A DNA stretch of 64,000 nt, from assembly GCF_023149035.1 (NCBI RefSeq), contig NZ_JAHXMY010000002.1, positions 248,001 to 312,000 of the forward strand, read 5' to 3'. The DNA is from Microbacterium sp. EYE_78. GTDB taxonomy: Bacteria > Actinomycetota > Actinomycetes > Actinomycetales > Microbacteriaceae. Under the pieces are notes generated by a model. It did not search any database and was not told the DNA's origin. It saw only the letters and a list, made by a program, of their open reading frames with translations. How positions within the stretch are numbered: the stretch's first letter is position 1; every line of letters begins with the position of its first letter. Shown one piece after another: positions 1-10,879 of this stretch. The translations under genes and the position numbers were made by a program.

Positions 1-989
1 GGTCGGACCTCCTCGGCGCCGTCTTCCCCGCCTGGTGGGTGGCCGTCCTGACCGCACCGGTCCTGGTCTTCGCGGTGCTCGCGCCCGCGCTCGGCCGACG
101 GGTGCTGCCGGCCCTCGTGGCGCTCGTCGCAGCGGCCCTCGGCATCCTCACCGCGGTCGTCGCCTCCGGCATCTCGCTCAGCGTCGGCACCGACGGCCCG
201 ATCACGATCTGGCCCGGTGCCCCGCTGAGCCTCGCATGGGCGGGACTGCTCCTGGCCGCGGTCGCAGGACTCGACGGGATGCGTCGAACCGCAGCGCTCG
301 TGCCGGTCGCGGCATCCGTCGTCATCGCATTCCTCGCGATCGGTGCGGTGCCCGCGTTCACCGCCGTGCACCGAGGGACGGCCGAACTGCAGAACGGGCC
401 GGCGAGCACGCTCCCCGCGTACGTGCAGACGGCGGGCGCCGAGGGGGAGCGGGACGGTGAGCAGACGGCGACGCTCGTGCTGACGGTCGAGGCGGACGGC
501 GCCTACGCCGCATCCGTCGTCTGGGGCGCCAGCGAGACCCTCGGCGGACAATCCACGCTGCAGTCGGCCCGTGCCGCGCTGACCGATGCGGACCGCGAAC
601 TCGCGCACGCCACGGCCGACCTCGTCTCGACGCCGTCGGGCGACGTCGTCGCGCGGCTGGCCGAGCACGGCATCGCCTACGTCGTGCTCGAGAGCGCGCC
701 GCGGGAGAGCGACCTGGCGCGGGCGACCCGGCTGGAGGCGCAGACCCTCCTCGACCAGCGATCCGAACTGGTGAGCGTCGGCGAGACGGCGCGCGGGTCG
801 CTGTGGAGCGTCGAAGGCGATGTGGCGCAGCGCTCCGCGGACGACGATGCCGGGCCGCAGGCGGGCCGCATCGCCCTGCTCCAGCTCGGTGTCGCGGCCA
901 TCGCACTCCTCCTCGCCATTCCGACGCGGACGAGCCTGCGGACCGGTCGGCGGTACCCGCGTGTCATCGGAGAACGGAGCGGATCGTGA
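1..989 (+). CDS. Membrane glycosyltransferase, C-terminal part (5' end outside window)
   Basis: The reading frame is open from the first base, so only the C-terminal ~328 residues are present. The first ~115 residues hold about four hydrophobic segments. A soluble region of roughly 150 residues follows, and then one last membrane helix (IALLQLGVAAIALLLAIPT) and a basic tail. This layout, with DUF5719 directly behind, matches the C-terminus of large actinobacterial family-2 glycosyltransferases thought to act in cell-envelope polysaccharide synthesis. The catalytic GT-A domain is not in the window, so the family call rests on context and tail architecture. The stop overlaps the next start (GTGA), indicating translational coupling. 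Confidence 0.65.
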   Translation, partial: SDLLGAVFPAWWVAVLTAPVLVFAVLAPALGRRVLPALVALVAAALGILTAVVASGISLSVGTDGPITIWPGAPLSLAWAGLLLAAVAGLDGMRRTAALVPVAASVVIAFLAIGAVPAFTAVHRGTAELQNGPASTLPAYVQTAGAEGERDGEQTATLVLTVEADGAYAASVVWGASETLGGQSTLQSARAALTDADRELAHATADLVSTPSGDVVARLAEHGIAYVVLESAPRESDLARATRLEAQTLLDQRSELVSVGETARGSLWSVEGDVAQRSADDDAGPQAGRIALLQLGVAAIALLLAIPTRTSLRTGRRYPRVIGERSGS

Positions 990-2380
990 CCGGCGCCCCC
1001 ACACCTGTGCGTCGCGCGGCCGGCGCGGTCGCCGGACTCGCGGTCGCGGCGGTCGTCGCTGCCGGAGCCCTGGTCGACTGGCCGACGGCGGAGCGCGATC
1101 CGCTCTCGCTCACCACACGGCCGCAGCCGGCGACCTCCGTCCTCGCCTGCTCCGGTCCCATCCTGGCCGCGGGCCGCGATGCGGAGGATGCGGCCGCGCT
1201 CGAGGTCGCGGCGGCGCCGGACGTCGTGACCGGGACCGCCGCCGGCTCGCCCGAAGCCGTGGACGGCGAGACCACCTCGGTCGACGTCTCGGGGGAGCCG
1301 ACCGCCCGCTCCGTCACGGCGGAGCCGATCGACCGGGTCCGGACCGACCTCGCGGCCGCGCAGTCGGCGGTCGCCGACGCCGACGACCTCGTCGGATTCG
1401 CCGCGTCGTCGTGTGCACCGCCTGCCATGGAGTCCTGGCTCGTGGGCGGCAGCGGCGCGACGGGGGCGGCGGACCTCATCGTCCTGACCAATCCCGGCCA
1501 GGTGGCGGCGCAGGTCGACCTCACCGTCTTCGGTGCGACCGGACGCGTGACGCCCGACGCGGGCGCGGGGCTCCTCGTCCCGGCGGGGCAGCAGCGGGTC
1601 ATCCCCCTCGCGTCGGTCGCGCTGGCCGAATCGAACCCGGTCGTCCTCGTGTCCTCGACCCAGGCGCCCGTCGACGCGGTCCTGCAGACCTCGCTGACCC
1701 GCACCCTCGTCCCCGTCGGCCTCGACGTGGTCGGCGCGACGGGACTGCCGACGACCTCGCAGACGGTGCCGGCCTTCTCCGTCGTGGGTGGCAGCGACGA
1801 GCCGTCCGACACCAGTGTCCGCCTGCTGGCGCCGTCGGACGCGACGACCGCGACGGTGACCATCACGCCCCTCGGCGGCCGCTCCGCCGCCGCATCCTTC
1901 CCGGACCTCGCGCTCGAGGCGGGCGTCCCGGCGGAGGTCGACCTCGAGTCGCTGCCCGAGGGGCGCTACCGGGTCGAGGTCGCGGCCGACGCCCCCGTCG
2001 TCACCGCGGTCCACGCGGCCACGGGTGCGGGGGCGGGGTCGGACTTCGCGTGGTACGGATCGGCGGACGACATCTCCGTTCCCACCCTGCTGGCGGTCGC
2101 CGAGGGACCCGAGCCCCAGTTGGCGCTCGTGAACCCGGGCGACGACGAGGTGGCGGCGGTGCTCACGGACGGCGCCGGCGGCGGCGATCCGCGTGAGGTG
2201 CGGGTGCCGGGTGGCGGCTCGGTGTCCGTCGACCTCCGAGCCGGCGAGCTCTACCACCTCGATCCCGCGGGCGGCACGCTCCGCGCGGGTGTGACCTTCA
2301 CGTCGCCGCAGGGGATCGCCGGCTACGCGGTCGTCCCCGCCGATGCCGCAGCGGCTCCGATCGAGGTCCGTCCCCGCTGA
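986..2380 (+). CDS. DUF5719 family secreted/membrane-anchored protein
   Basis: 464 residues from a GTG that overlaps the upstream stop by 4 bp. An N-terminal hydrophobic segment (AVAGLAVAAVVAAGALV, about residues 13-30) acts as signal or anchor. The rest is a long extracytoplasmic region rich in Ala, Val, Thr and Asp, with repeated beta-type stretches (VLTNPG, ALVNPGDDE), consistent with tandem beta-sandwich units. No catalytic motif is visible. DUF5719 genes usually follow this glycosyltransferase in actinobacteria, so a role in exporting or tethering the envelope glycan is plausible but unproven. Confidence 0.75.
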   Translation: MTGAPTPVRRAAGAVAGLAVAAVVAAGALVDWPTAERDPLSLTTRPQPATSVLACSGPILAAGRDAEDAAALEVAAAPDVVTGTAAGSPEAVDGETTSVDVSGEPTARSVTAEPIDRVRTDLAAAQSAVADADDLVGFAASSCAPPAMESWLVGGSGATGAADLIVLTNPGQVAAQVDLTVFGATGRVTPDAGAGLLVPAGQQRVIPLASVALAESNPVVLVSSTQAPVDAVLQTSLTRTLVPVGLDVVGATGLPTTSQTVPAFSVVGGSDEPSDTSVRLLAPSDATTATVTITPLGGRSAAASFPDLALEAGVPAEVDLESLPEGRYRVEVAADAPVVTAVHAATGAGAGSDFAWYGSADDISVPTLLAVAEGPEPQLALVNPGDDEVAAVLTDGAGGGDPREVRVPGGGSVSVDLRAGELYHLDPAGGTLRAGVTFTSPQGIAGYAVVPADAAAAPIEVRPR

Positions 2381-2405
2381 GGACGCCGGCGAAACGCTGG
2401 GCCGT

Positions 2406-2828
2406 TCAGAACCGGAATCGGTCGGGGCCGAGGTCCCACGGGTCGCGGTCGAGATACTCCGCGGCGGCACGGAAGACGCAGCTCTCGATCATCATGCGAC
2501 GGTGCAGCTCGTCGTTGCGGTGCAGGCGGGCGAGACGTTCGATCGGCAGCCGGAAGAGGATGATGCGCTGCGTGCCGGTGTCGACGGACCAGCGCGGGAT
2601 GCCGTCCTCGTCGCTGGCCTCCGGCATCCACCCCACGTCGAATCGCACGTCCCGCAGTTCGGGCCAAGCGCTCCGGAGGAACTCCACCGCGGTGCCCACG
2701 GTCAGATCGAACCGCTCGGCGCGGGTCTCGATGGCCGGCAGCGGCGGGCGCACCACGGAGCTGCGATCGAGGCGCCCGTGTCGCCCGTGGCGGTCGGGCC
2801 GCGCAGCGGTGCGCGCGCGTCGTCTCAC
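2406..2828 (-). CDS. Zincin-like metallopeptidase-family protein lacking HExxH
   Basis: 140 residues from a GTG start, convergent with DUF5719 with a 25-bp gap. The N-terminus is Arg-rich and probably disordered. The folded part begins near RFDLTVGTAVEFL and contains DVRFDVGWMPEA and RIILFRLPIERLA, as in the small actinobacterial 'metallopeptidase family' proteins (Rv3259-like) encoded in this cluster. Where family members with activity have HExxH, the sequence reads ESCVFRAAAEYL, so no zinc site is visible and the protein is probably not a protease. The function is unknown. The family call rests on neighbourhood and overall resemblance. Confidence 0.6.
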   Translation of the reverse strand: MRRRARTAARPDRHGRHGRLDRSSVVRPPLPAIETRAERFDLTVGTAVEFLRSAWPELRDVRFDVGWMPEASDEDGIPRWSVDTGTQRIILFRLPIERLARLHRNDELHRRMMIESCVFRAAAEYLDRDPWDLGPDRFRF

Positions 2829-2857
2829 GATCGGGTCCCTGCGGGCATGCGCCCATC

Positions 2858-3460
2858 CTAGGCGCGGGTCGACCCTGCGCGGATGCCGGCGGAGATGAGC
2901 TCGAGGGCCGCGTCGAAGCCGCCGTCGGTCCCGTCGGCGACCTCATCGGGAGACAGGCGCGCTCCGGTGGCGGCGGCGCCGAGGGCGTCGGCGGCTCGCC
3001 GCTGCTGCTCGTGGAAGGTGAAGCCCACGACGAAGTGCGTGACGGCATCCGCGATCGCGGCGGCCGCCCCGGGGTCGGCTTCCACCTCGGCGAACGGTCC
3101 GCGCAGCGGCGGCTCGACGAGCCCGAGCGCGAGCGAGCTCGAGACCACCTCGGCGCCGTCCCGGTGGGCGAGGAGCAGGTCGTGCAGGCGGTGTCCCAGC
3201 GCGACGGCGGCGGTCGCCGCATCCAGTCCGGGATCGAGCTCGATGGGGGAGAGGATGCGGCTGCTCACCGCTGCCAGGAGGTCCTGCTTGCTCGCGACAT
3301 GCCAGTACAGGGCGCTCGGCTGCACACCGAGGTCGTCTGCGAGCCGTCGCATGGAGAGATCGGGGAGCCCGACGCGGTCGAGCAGCGCGAGCGCCGCGTC
3401 GACGATGTCGTCCCGCGACCGGCGTGCGGCGGGGGTCGGGTTTGGCTCGCGGGGCACCAT
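2858..3460 (-). CDS. TetR-family repressor, probable biotin-uptake regulator
   Basis: 200 residues. The N-terminal TetR DNA-binding domain (about residues 15-62) is clear: DIVDAALALLDRVG, then LSMRRLADDLGVQPSALYWHVASK, which is the HTH and its YWH signature. The C-terminal domain is a TetR_C-like helical ligand/dimer domain. The gene is divergent from bioY and shares its promoter region. A TACGGT -10 hexamer (minus strand, 3467-3472) lies 6 nt from the ATG with no Shine-Dalgarno, so the mRNA is probably leaderless. A double palindrome (3475-3502) lies just upstream, so the protein probably represses itself and bioYMN. It may be a functional equivalent of actinobacterial BioQ. The ligand is inferred. 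Confidence 0.8.
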   Translation of the reverse strand: MVPREPNPTPAARRSRDDIVDAALALLDRVGLPDLSMRRLADDLGVQPSALYWHVASKQDLLAAVSSRILSPIELDPGLDAATAAVALGHRLHDLLLAHRDGAEVVSSSLALGLVEPPLRGPFAEVEADPGAAAAIADAVTHFVVGFTFHEQQRRAADALGAAATGARLSPDEVADGTDGGFDAALELISAGIRAGSTRA

Positions 3461-3474
3461 GCCACTACCGTACC

Positions 3475-3502
3475 TGAACAGTGTTCACGTGAACGCTGTT
3501 CA
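3475..3502. promoter_or_regulatory. Tandem palindromic operator between tetR and bioY
   Basis: Two 13-bp palindromes, TGAACAGTGTTCA (3475-3487) and TGAACGCTGTTCA (3490-3502), are separated by CG. Together they form a 28-bp dyad with one mismatched pair. Each fits TGAAC-N3-GTTCA, close to the motif reported for BioQ-type TetR repressors. The site covers the -35/spacer region of tetR and ends directly before the AGGAGG of bioY, so a bound dimer pair could block both genes. Confidence 0.8.
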
Positions 3503-3512
3503 GGAGGATGTG

Positions 3513-4112
3513 ATGACCCGTTCCGCTCGCTTCGACGCGACCGACCTCGCCCGAGCCGGCGTCTTCGCCGCGGTGATCGCGGTGCTCGGCCTGCCCGGCT
3601 CGTTCAGCGTGTTCGGCGGCGTTCCGATCACCGCGCAGACGCTCGGCGTGATGCTGGCCGGCGCGGTCCTCGGACCGGCCCTCGGCGCGATCTCCGTGGC
3701 CACGCTCCTCGCGCTGGTGGCGATCGGGTTGCCGCTGCTGGCCGGCGGACGCGGCGGACCCGGGGTCTTCGTGGGTCCCACGGCGGGCTACCTGCTGGGA
3801 TGGGTGCTGGGCGCCGTCGTGGTCGGGCTGATCGTGCATGCCCGCGGTCGCCGTCCCGTCTGGTGGCGCACCGCCGCCGGGATGCTGGTGGGTGGGGTCG
3901 TCGTGATCTACGCATGCGGCATCCCGGTGCAGAGCCTGGTCATGCGGATCAGCGTCGATCAGGCCGCCCTCGCCAACCTCGCTTTCGTGCCGGGGGACAT
4001 CGTCAAGGCCGTGATCGCGACGGTGATCGTCGGTGCGCTGGTCCGCGGGTATCCGCGAGCGTTCCGCAGGACGTGGGCCGCGCCGTCGCGCGTCCTCGTC
4101 CCCGCCCCGTGA
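3513..4112 (+). CDS. bioY: Biotin ECF transporter S component BioY
   Basis: 199 residues. The substrate-binding membrane subunit of the biotin energy-coupling-factor importer. The BioY family signature is clear: an N-terminal helix (ARAGVFAAVIAVLGLPG), then VPITAQTLGVMLAGAVLGP, GLPLLAGGRGGPGVFVGPTAGYLLG and about six hydrophobic helices. The ATG at 3513 was chosen for its AGGAGG ribosome site (3502-3507), directly after the operator. The stop overlaps the GTG of bioM (GTGA), so the three transporter genes form one translationally coupled operon. Biotin-responsive repression by the divergent TetR is inferred from the operator. Confidence 0.93.
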   Translation: MTRSARFDATDLARAGVFAAVIAVLGLPGSFSVFGGVPITAQTLGVMLAGAVLGPALGAISVATLLALVAIGLPLLAGGRGGPGVFVGPTAGYLLGWVLGAVVVGLIVHARGRRPVWWRTAAGMLVGGVVVIYACGIPVQSLVMRISVDQAALANLAFVPGDIVKAVIATVIVGALVRGYPRAFRRTWAAPSRVLVPAP

Positions 4113-4792
4113 ACGCGCTGTCGCTGGCGGGCGTCTCGGTCCGCCTCGCCGACGTCGACGTGCTGACGGGCGTCGATCTCGACCTCGACGCCCGGACCGT
4201 CGCGGTCGTGGGCGACAACGGGTCGGGCAAGTCGACGCTCGCCCGGGTGATCGCGGGCCTCGTCCGCCCGACGTCCGGCACTGCCCGCGTGCTGGGTCTC
4301 GACGTCGCGGCGGGTGCGGCGGACCTCCGTCGACGCGTGGCAGCGGTCTTCAGCAACCCGGATGCGCAGATCGTCATGCCGACCGTCGCCGAGGACGTGG
4401 CCTTCTCGCTGCGCTCCGCCCGGCTCGATCGCCGCGAGCGGGATGCCCGCGTCGCCGCTTCCCTCGATCGATTCGGGCTGACGGAGCTGGCCGCGCACCC
4501 GGCGCACGAGCTGTCGGGCGGGCAGAAGCAGCTCCTCGCGCTGGCTGGCGCCTTCGTGCGCGCGCCGGAGCTCGTGGTGGCGGACGAGCCGACCGCCTTC
4601 CTCGACGGCAGGAACTCCGCGCGGGTGGCCGACCACCTCTTCCGGGGCACGCATCGGATGGTGCTCGTCACCCACGACATGACGCTCGTCCGCCGATGCG
4701 ACGCCGCCGTCCGGATCGAGCGCGGCCGCGTCGCACAGGTCGGCGACGCCGACGACATCGCCGCGACGCACGAGGCGTCCTGGCGATGCTGA
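4109..4792 (+). CDS. bioM: Biotin ECF transporter ATPase BioM
   Basis: 227 residues from a GTG overlapping the bioY stop. All ABC ATPase motifs are present: Walker A GDNGSGKST (Lys41), Q-loop region NPDAQI (the CbiO/EcfA-type NPD-Q motif), signature LSGGQKQ, Walker B LVVADEPTAF and switch His in VLVTHD. It energises the BioY/BioN membrane pair at the cytoplasmic face. At under 230 residues it is compact compared with EcfA proteins of about 280, lacking the usual C-terminal extension, as is common for dedicated BioM. The last 7 nt overlap bioN. Confidence 0.93.
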   Translation: MNALSLAGVSVRLADVDVLTGVDLDLDARTVAVVGDNGSGKSTLARVIAGLVRPTSGTARVLGLDVAAGAADLRRRVAAVFSNPDAQIVMPTVAEDVAFSLRSARLDRRERDARVAASLDRFGLTELAAHPAHELSGGQKQLLALAGAFVRAPELVVADEPTAFLDGRNSARVADHLFRGTHRMVLVTHDMTLVRRCDAAVRIERGRVAQVGDADDIAATHEASWRC

Positions 4793-5382
4793 GCCTGTAT
4801 CGGCCCGGCCGGGGACCGTGGCACAGGATGCCGCCGGCCCCCAAGACGGCGATCCTCCTGCTGTTGGTGGTCGGCGTCTCGCTGCTCCCCGGCGTCTGGG
4901 CGGCCGCCGCCGCCGCGGCGGCGACGTGCGCGGTCTGCTACGCGTTGCCCGGGGTCGGCGCCAGGGACGTCCTGCGCCAGCTGTGGGCACTCCGCTGGAT
5001 GCTCGGCGTCGCCCTCGCCCTCCCCGCGGTGTTCCTGGGCATCGAGGCGGCGACGGCGGGTGCGGCGCGGATCGCCGCCGCAGTGCTCCTGGCAGGGTTG
5101 CTGACGCTCACCACCCCCGCCTCGGAGCTCCTCGACGCCGTCGAGCGGGCGATCCGTCCCCTCCGGCGGGTCGGGGTCGACCCCGACCGCGTCGCCCTCC
5201 TCCTCGTCGTCGCCCTGGGGGCCGTCCCGACGCTGACCCGGCTCGCCCGCGATGTCCGTGACGCGCAGCGCGCCCGCGGCGCCGGGCGGGGAATCCGCTT
5301 CTTCGCCGTGCCGTTCCTCGTCCTCGCCCTCCGGCACGCGGACCAGCTCGGTGACGCGCTGACTGCACGCGGGGTGCGCTGA
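4786..5382 (+). CDS. bioN: ECF transporter transmembrane (T) component BioN
   Basis: 198 residues from an ATG inside the end of bioM. Hydrophobic segments near residues 20-50, 65-105 and 135-150, with the CbiQ/EcfT pattern. The coupling-helix motif region is represented by AIRPLRRVGVDPDRVALLLV and the later ARDVRDAQRARGAG, which corresponds to the conserved A-R-G motif that contacts the ATPase. It completes the BioYMN biotin importer. It is shorter than typical EcfT (about 250 residues), as BioN proteins are. Confidence 0.9.
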   Translation: MLSLYRPGRGPWHRMPPAPKTAILLLLVVGVSLLPGVWAAAAAAAATCAVCYALPGVGARDVLRQLWALRWMLGVALALPAVFLGIEAATAGAARIAAAVLLAGLLTLTTPASELLDAVERAIRPLRRVGVDPDRVALLLVVALGAVPTLTRLARDVRDAQRARGAGRGIRFFAVPFLVLALRHADQLGDALTARGVR

Positions 5383-5453
5383 CCGCATCCGTCCGTGCAC
5401 CTGGGCGGCGCGGCGTCCGCGACAGGTCCGGACCCGCGGTTAGCGTGGACCCG

Positions 5454-5660
5454 ATGCTCGAACGACTCTGCTCCAAGGTGGGCTGCGCCCGCGAGGCCGT
5501 GACGACCCTGACGTACGACTACGGCGATCAGATGGCGGTGCTCGGCCCGCTCGGGGCGGGGAACGATCCGCACGCCCACGACCTGTGCGCCGTCCACACC
5601 GCACGCATGTCGGTGCCCAAGGGCTGGGTCGTCGTGCGTCACGAGACGCTCCGCGTCTGA
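5454..5660 (+). CDS. DUF3499 family small Cys protein
   Basis: 68 residues with the DUF3499 pattern: [20 protein letters not shown], then [16 protein letters not shown]. The Cys/His spacing (CxxxxC, then CxxH) suggests a small zinc ribbon. A TAGCGT -10 hexamer (5441-5446) sits 7 nt before the ATG at 5454, supporting that start and a leaderless mRNA. A GTG at 5445 is the alternative. The family normally sits next to the Rv3259-like gene and mannose-metabolism genes. Here the biotin operon separates it from the former. Function unknown. Confidence 0.8.
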   Translation: MLERLCSKVGCAREAVTTLTYDYGDQMAVLGPLGAGNDPHAHDLCAVHTARMSVPKGWVVVRHETLRV

Positions 5661-5682
5661 CCGGTCGTGGGAGAATGGGCCG

Positions 5683-7140
5683 GTGCCCACTCCCGTGAAG
5701 ACCCTCGACCACGTCGTCGCCGACCTGAGCCTCGCGCCGGCCGGACGCCATCAGATCCGCCTCGCCGAGAACGAGATGCCGGGACTCATGGCCCTCCGCG
5801 AGGAGTACGGCCCGTCGCAGCCGCTCGCCGGCGCGCGCATCGCCGGGTCGCTCCACATGACGGTGCAGACGGCCGTCCTCATCGAGACCCTCGTCGCCCT
5901 CGGCGCGCAGGTCCGCTGGGCCAGCTGCAACATCTTCTCGACGCAGGATGAAGCCGCCGCGGCCATCGTCGTGGGGCCGACCGGCACCGTCGACGCGCCC
6001 GCGGGCGTTCCGGTCTTCGCGTTCAAGGGCGAGACGCTCGAGGAGTACTGGGACCTCGCCGACCGCATCTTCGACTGGTCCGCCGAGGGGTTCGACGGTC
6101 CGAACCTGATCCTGGACGACGGCGGCGACGCCACGCTCCTCGTTCACAAGGGTGCCGAGTTCGAGGCCGCCGGTGCGGTGCCGGATGCCGCGCCTACCGA
6201 CTCGGCCGAGTACCGCATCGTGCTCCAGACCCTCCGGAAGAGTCTCGCGCGGGACCCGCAGCGCTTCACCCGCATCGCCGCGGGCCTCCTCGGCGTCACG
6301 GAGGAGACCACGACCGGGGTGCACCGCCTGTACGAGCTGCACGCCGCGGGGAAGCTGCTGTTCCCCGGCATCAACGTCAACGACTCGGTGACGAAGTCGA
6401 AGTTCGACAACAAGTACGGCATCCGCCACTCCCTCCCCGACGGCATCAACCGCGCGACCGACGTGCTGATGGGTGGCAAGGTCGCCTTCGTCGTCGGATA
6501 CGGCGATGTGGGCAAGGGCGCAGCCGAGGCGCTCCGCGGTCAAGGCGCCCGCGTCATCGTCAGCGAGGTCGACCCCATCTGCGCGCTGCAGGCGGCGATG
6601 GACGGGTATCAGGTCGCGCGCCTCGAGGACGTGGCCGACCAGGTCGACATCGTCATCACCGGCACGGGCAACACCCGCGTCGTGACGCTCGACCACCTGC
6701 TCGCGCTCAAGCACCTCGCGATCGTCGGCAACGTCGGGCACTTCGACGACGAGATCGACATCGCCGCGCTCGAAACCCTCCCCGGGGTCGAGAAGGTCGA
6801 GATCAAGCCGCAGGTCCACGAGTACCGTCTGCCGAACGGGCGGAGCATCCTCGTCCTCTCCGAGGGCAGGCTCCTGAACCTCGGCAACGCGACGGGGCAT
6901 CCCTCGTTCGTGATGAGCGCCTCGTTCACCAACCAGGTGCTCGCGCAGATCGAGCTCTGGACCCGCACCGAGGCCTACCCGACGGGCGTGTACGTCCTGC
7001 CGAAGGCGCTCGACGAGAAGGTCGCGCGCCTGCATCTGCCGGCGCTCGGCGTGCAGCTGACGCAGCTCACCGACGAGCAGGCCGCCTACATCGGTGTGCC
7101 GGTCGAGGGCCCCTACAAGCTCGAGCACTACCGCTACTGA
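5683..7140 (+). CDS. ahcY: Adenosylhomocysteinase
   Basis: 485 residues, full length. Hydrolyses S-adenosylhomocysteine to adenosine and homocysteine with bound NAD+, in the cytosolic methyl cycle that also feeds metX/metY products. Visible motifs are the substrate-domain [14 protein letters not shown] and [13 protein letters not shown], catalytic Lys/Asp in [10 protein letters not shown], the NAD Rossmann loop [10 protein letters not shown] and the C-terminal helix ending LEHYRY. The GTG at 5683 has no Shine-Dalgarno. A GAGAAT (5671-5676) 6 nt upstream suggests a leaderless message. Confidence 0.97.
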   Translation: MPTPVKTLDHVVADLSLAPAGRHQIRLAENEMPGLMALREEYGPSQPLAGARIAGSLHMTVQTAVLIETLVALGAQVRWASCNIFSTQDEAAAAIVVGPTGTVDAPAGVPVFAFKGETLEEYWDLADRIFDWSAEGFDGPNLILDDGGDATLLVHKGAEFEAAGAVPDAAPTDSAEYRIVLQTLRKSLARDPQRFTRIAAGLLGVTEETTTGVHRLYELHAAGKLLFPGINVNDSVTKSKFDNKYGIRHSLPDGINRATDVLMGGKVAFVVGYGDVGKGAAEALRGQGARVIVSEVDPICALQAAMDGYQVARLEDVADQVDIVITGTGNTRVVTLDHLLALKHLAIVGNVGHFDDEIDIAALETLPGVEKVEIKPQVHEYRLPNGRSILVLSEGRLLNLGNATGHPSFVMSASFTNQVLAQIELWTRTEAYPTGVYVLPKALDEKVARLHLPALGVQLTQLTDEQAAYIGVPVEGPYKLEHYRY

Positions 7141-7164
7141 CGACACGCCCGCCCTTCCCGCTCT

Positions 7165-7193
7165 TTTGAATCTGTCAAACGAGCGGGTAGGCT
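7165..7193 (+). promoter_or_regulatory. furA promoter with overlapping candidate Fur operator
   Basis: A -35 TTGAAT (7166-7171) and a -10 TAGGCT (7188-7193) are 16 bp apart, and the ATG follows 7 nt later with no Shine-Dalgarno. The inverted repeat TTTGA-N5-TCAAA (7165-7179) overlaps the -35, the expected place for autorepression by the peroxide-sensing Fur homologue. Confidence 0.65.
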
Positions 7194-7200
7194 GGGTGCC

Positions 7201-10018
<2,818 letters not shown>

Positions 10019-10030
10019 GTCCCGCTGCAC

Positions 10031-10065
10031 CGCACGGCCCGTCCCTGTCAGGGGCGGGCCGTGCG
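10031..10065 (+). terminator. Intrinsic-type terminator hairpin after katG
   Basis: CGCACGGCCCGTCCCTG and CAGGGGCGGGCCGTGCG pair over about 15-16 bp with a single G-T. The hairpin lies 12 nt after the katG stop. There is no clear T tract, as is common at high GC. Confidence 0.75.
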
Positions 10066-10160
10066 TCGTCCTGCCCGGGAAGGTCACGGTTCGGTTACTG
10101 TGGAATCACCCGACGGCGGAGCACCGGCATCCGCCATGTGAGAAGGACGAACCCGGCCTC

Positions 10161-10841
10161 ATGACATCCCGAATCCTGGTGGTCGACGACGACACCGCCC
10201 TCGCCGAGATGATCGGCATCGTGCTGCGCACCGAGGGCTTCGACACGGTGTTCTGCGCCGACGGCGACGAAGCCGTGGACATGTGGCGCGAGTCGCGACC
10301 CGACCTGATCCTCCTCGACCTGATGCTGCCCGGGATCGACGGGATCGAGGTGTGCACGCGCGTGCGTGCCGAGTCCGGGGTGCCCATCATCATGCTCACC
10401 GCGCGCACCGACACCGCCGACGTCGTGCGGGGCCTCGAATCGGGGGCGGACGACTACATCGTCAAGCCGTTCAACCCGAAGGAGCTCGTCGCGCGCATCC
10501 GCACCCGCCTGCGCCCGTCGACGGATGCGCAGGCCGAGACCCTGCGGATCGGCGACCTGTCGGTCGACGTCGCCGCCCACGAGGTGCGTCGCGGCGACGA
10601 CGCCATCGCGCTCACACCGCTGGAGTTCGAGCTGCTCGTCGCGCTCGCCTCGAAGCCGCAGCAGGTGTTCACCCGCGAGATGCTCCTCGAGCAGGTGTGG
10701 GGCTACCACTACAAAGCCGACACCCGCCTCGTGAACGTCCACGTGCAGCGCCTGCGCGCCAAGGTCGAGCGCGACCCCGACAACCCGCAGATCGTCACCA
10801 CCGTGCGCGGGGTCGGCTACCGCGCCGGCGCCGCCGTCTGA
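10161..10841 (+). CDS. mtrA: Response regulator MtrA
   Basis: 226 residues, the exact usual length. The receiver domain has acidic residues VVDDD (9-11), phospho-acceptor Asp53 in LILLDLMLPG, Thr in MLTART and Lys in DDYIVKPFNP. The OmpR/PhoB winged helix follows, with LTPLEFELL and RLVNVHVQRLRAKVE. MtrA is the essential actinobacterial regulator of cell-wall turnover, division and replication-linked genes. The ATG at 10161 has AGAAGGA upstream. mtrB follows after 38 bp. Confidence 0.96.
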   Translation: MTSRILVVDDDTALAEMIGIVLRTEGFDTVFCADGDEAVDMWRESRPDLILLDLMLPGIDGIEVCTRVRAESGVPIIMLTARTDTADVVRGLESGADDYIVKPFNPKELVARIRTRLRPSTDAQAETLRIGDLSVDVAAHEVRRGDDAIALTPLEFELLVALASKPQQVFTREMLLEQVWGYHYKADTRLVNVHVQRLRAKVERDPDNPQIVTTVRGVGYRAGAAV

Positions 10842-10879
10842 CACTCGGACCCGATCGTGCCCGCCCTTCCGGTGCCGCC

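Noticed and set aside
677..2470. Long open frame on the minus strand opposite DUF5719
   Set aside because: High-GC shadow of the real gene; Arg/Pro/Gly-rich composition, no domain, no ribosome site.
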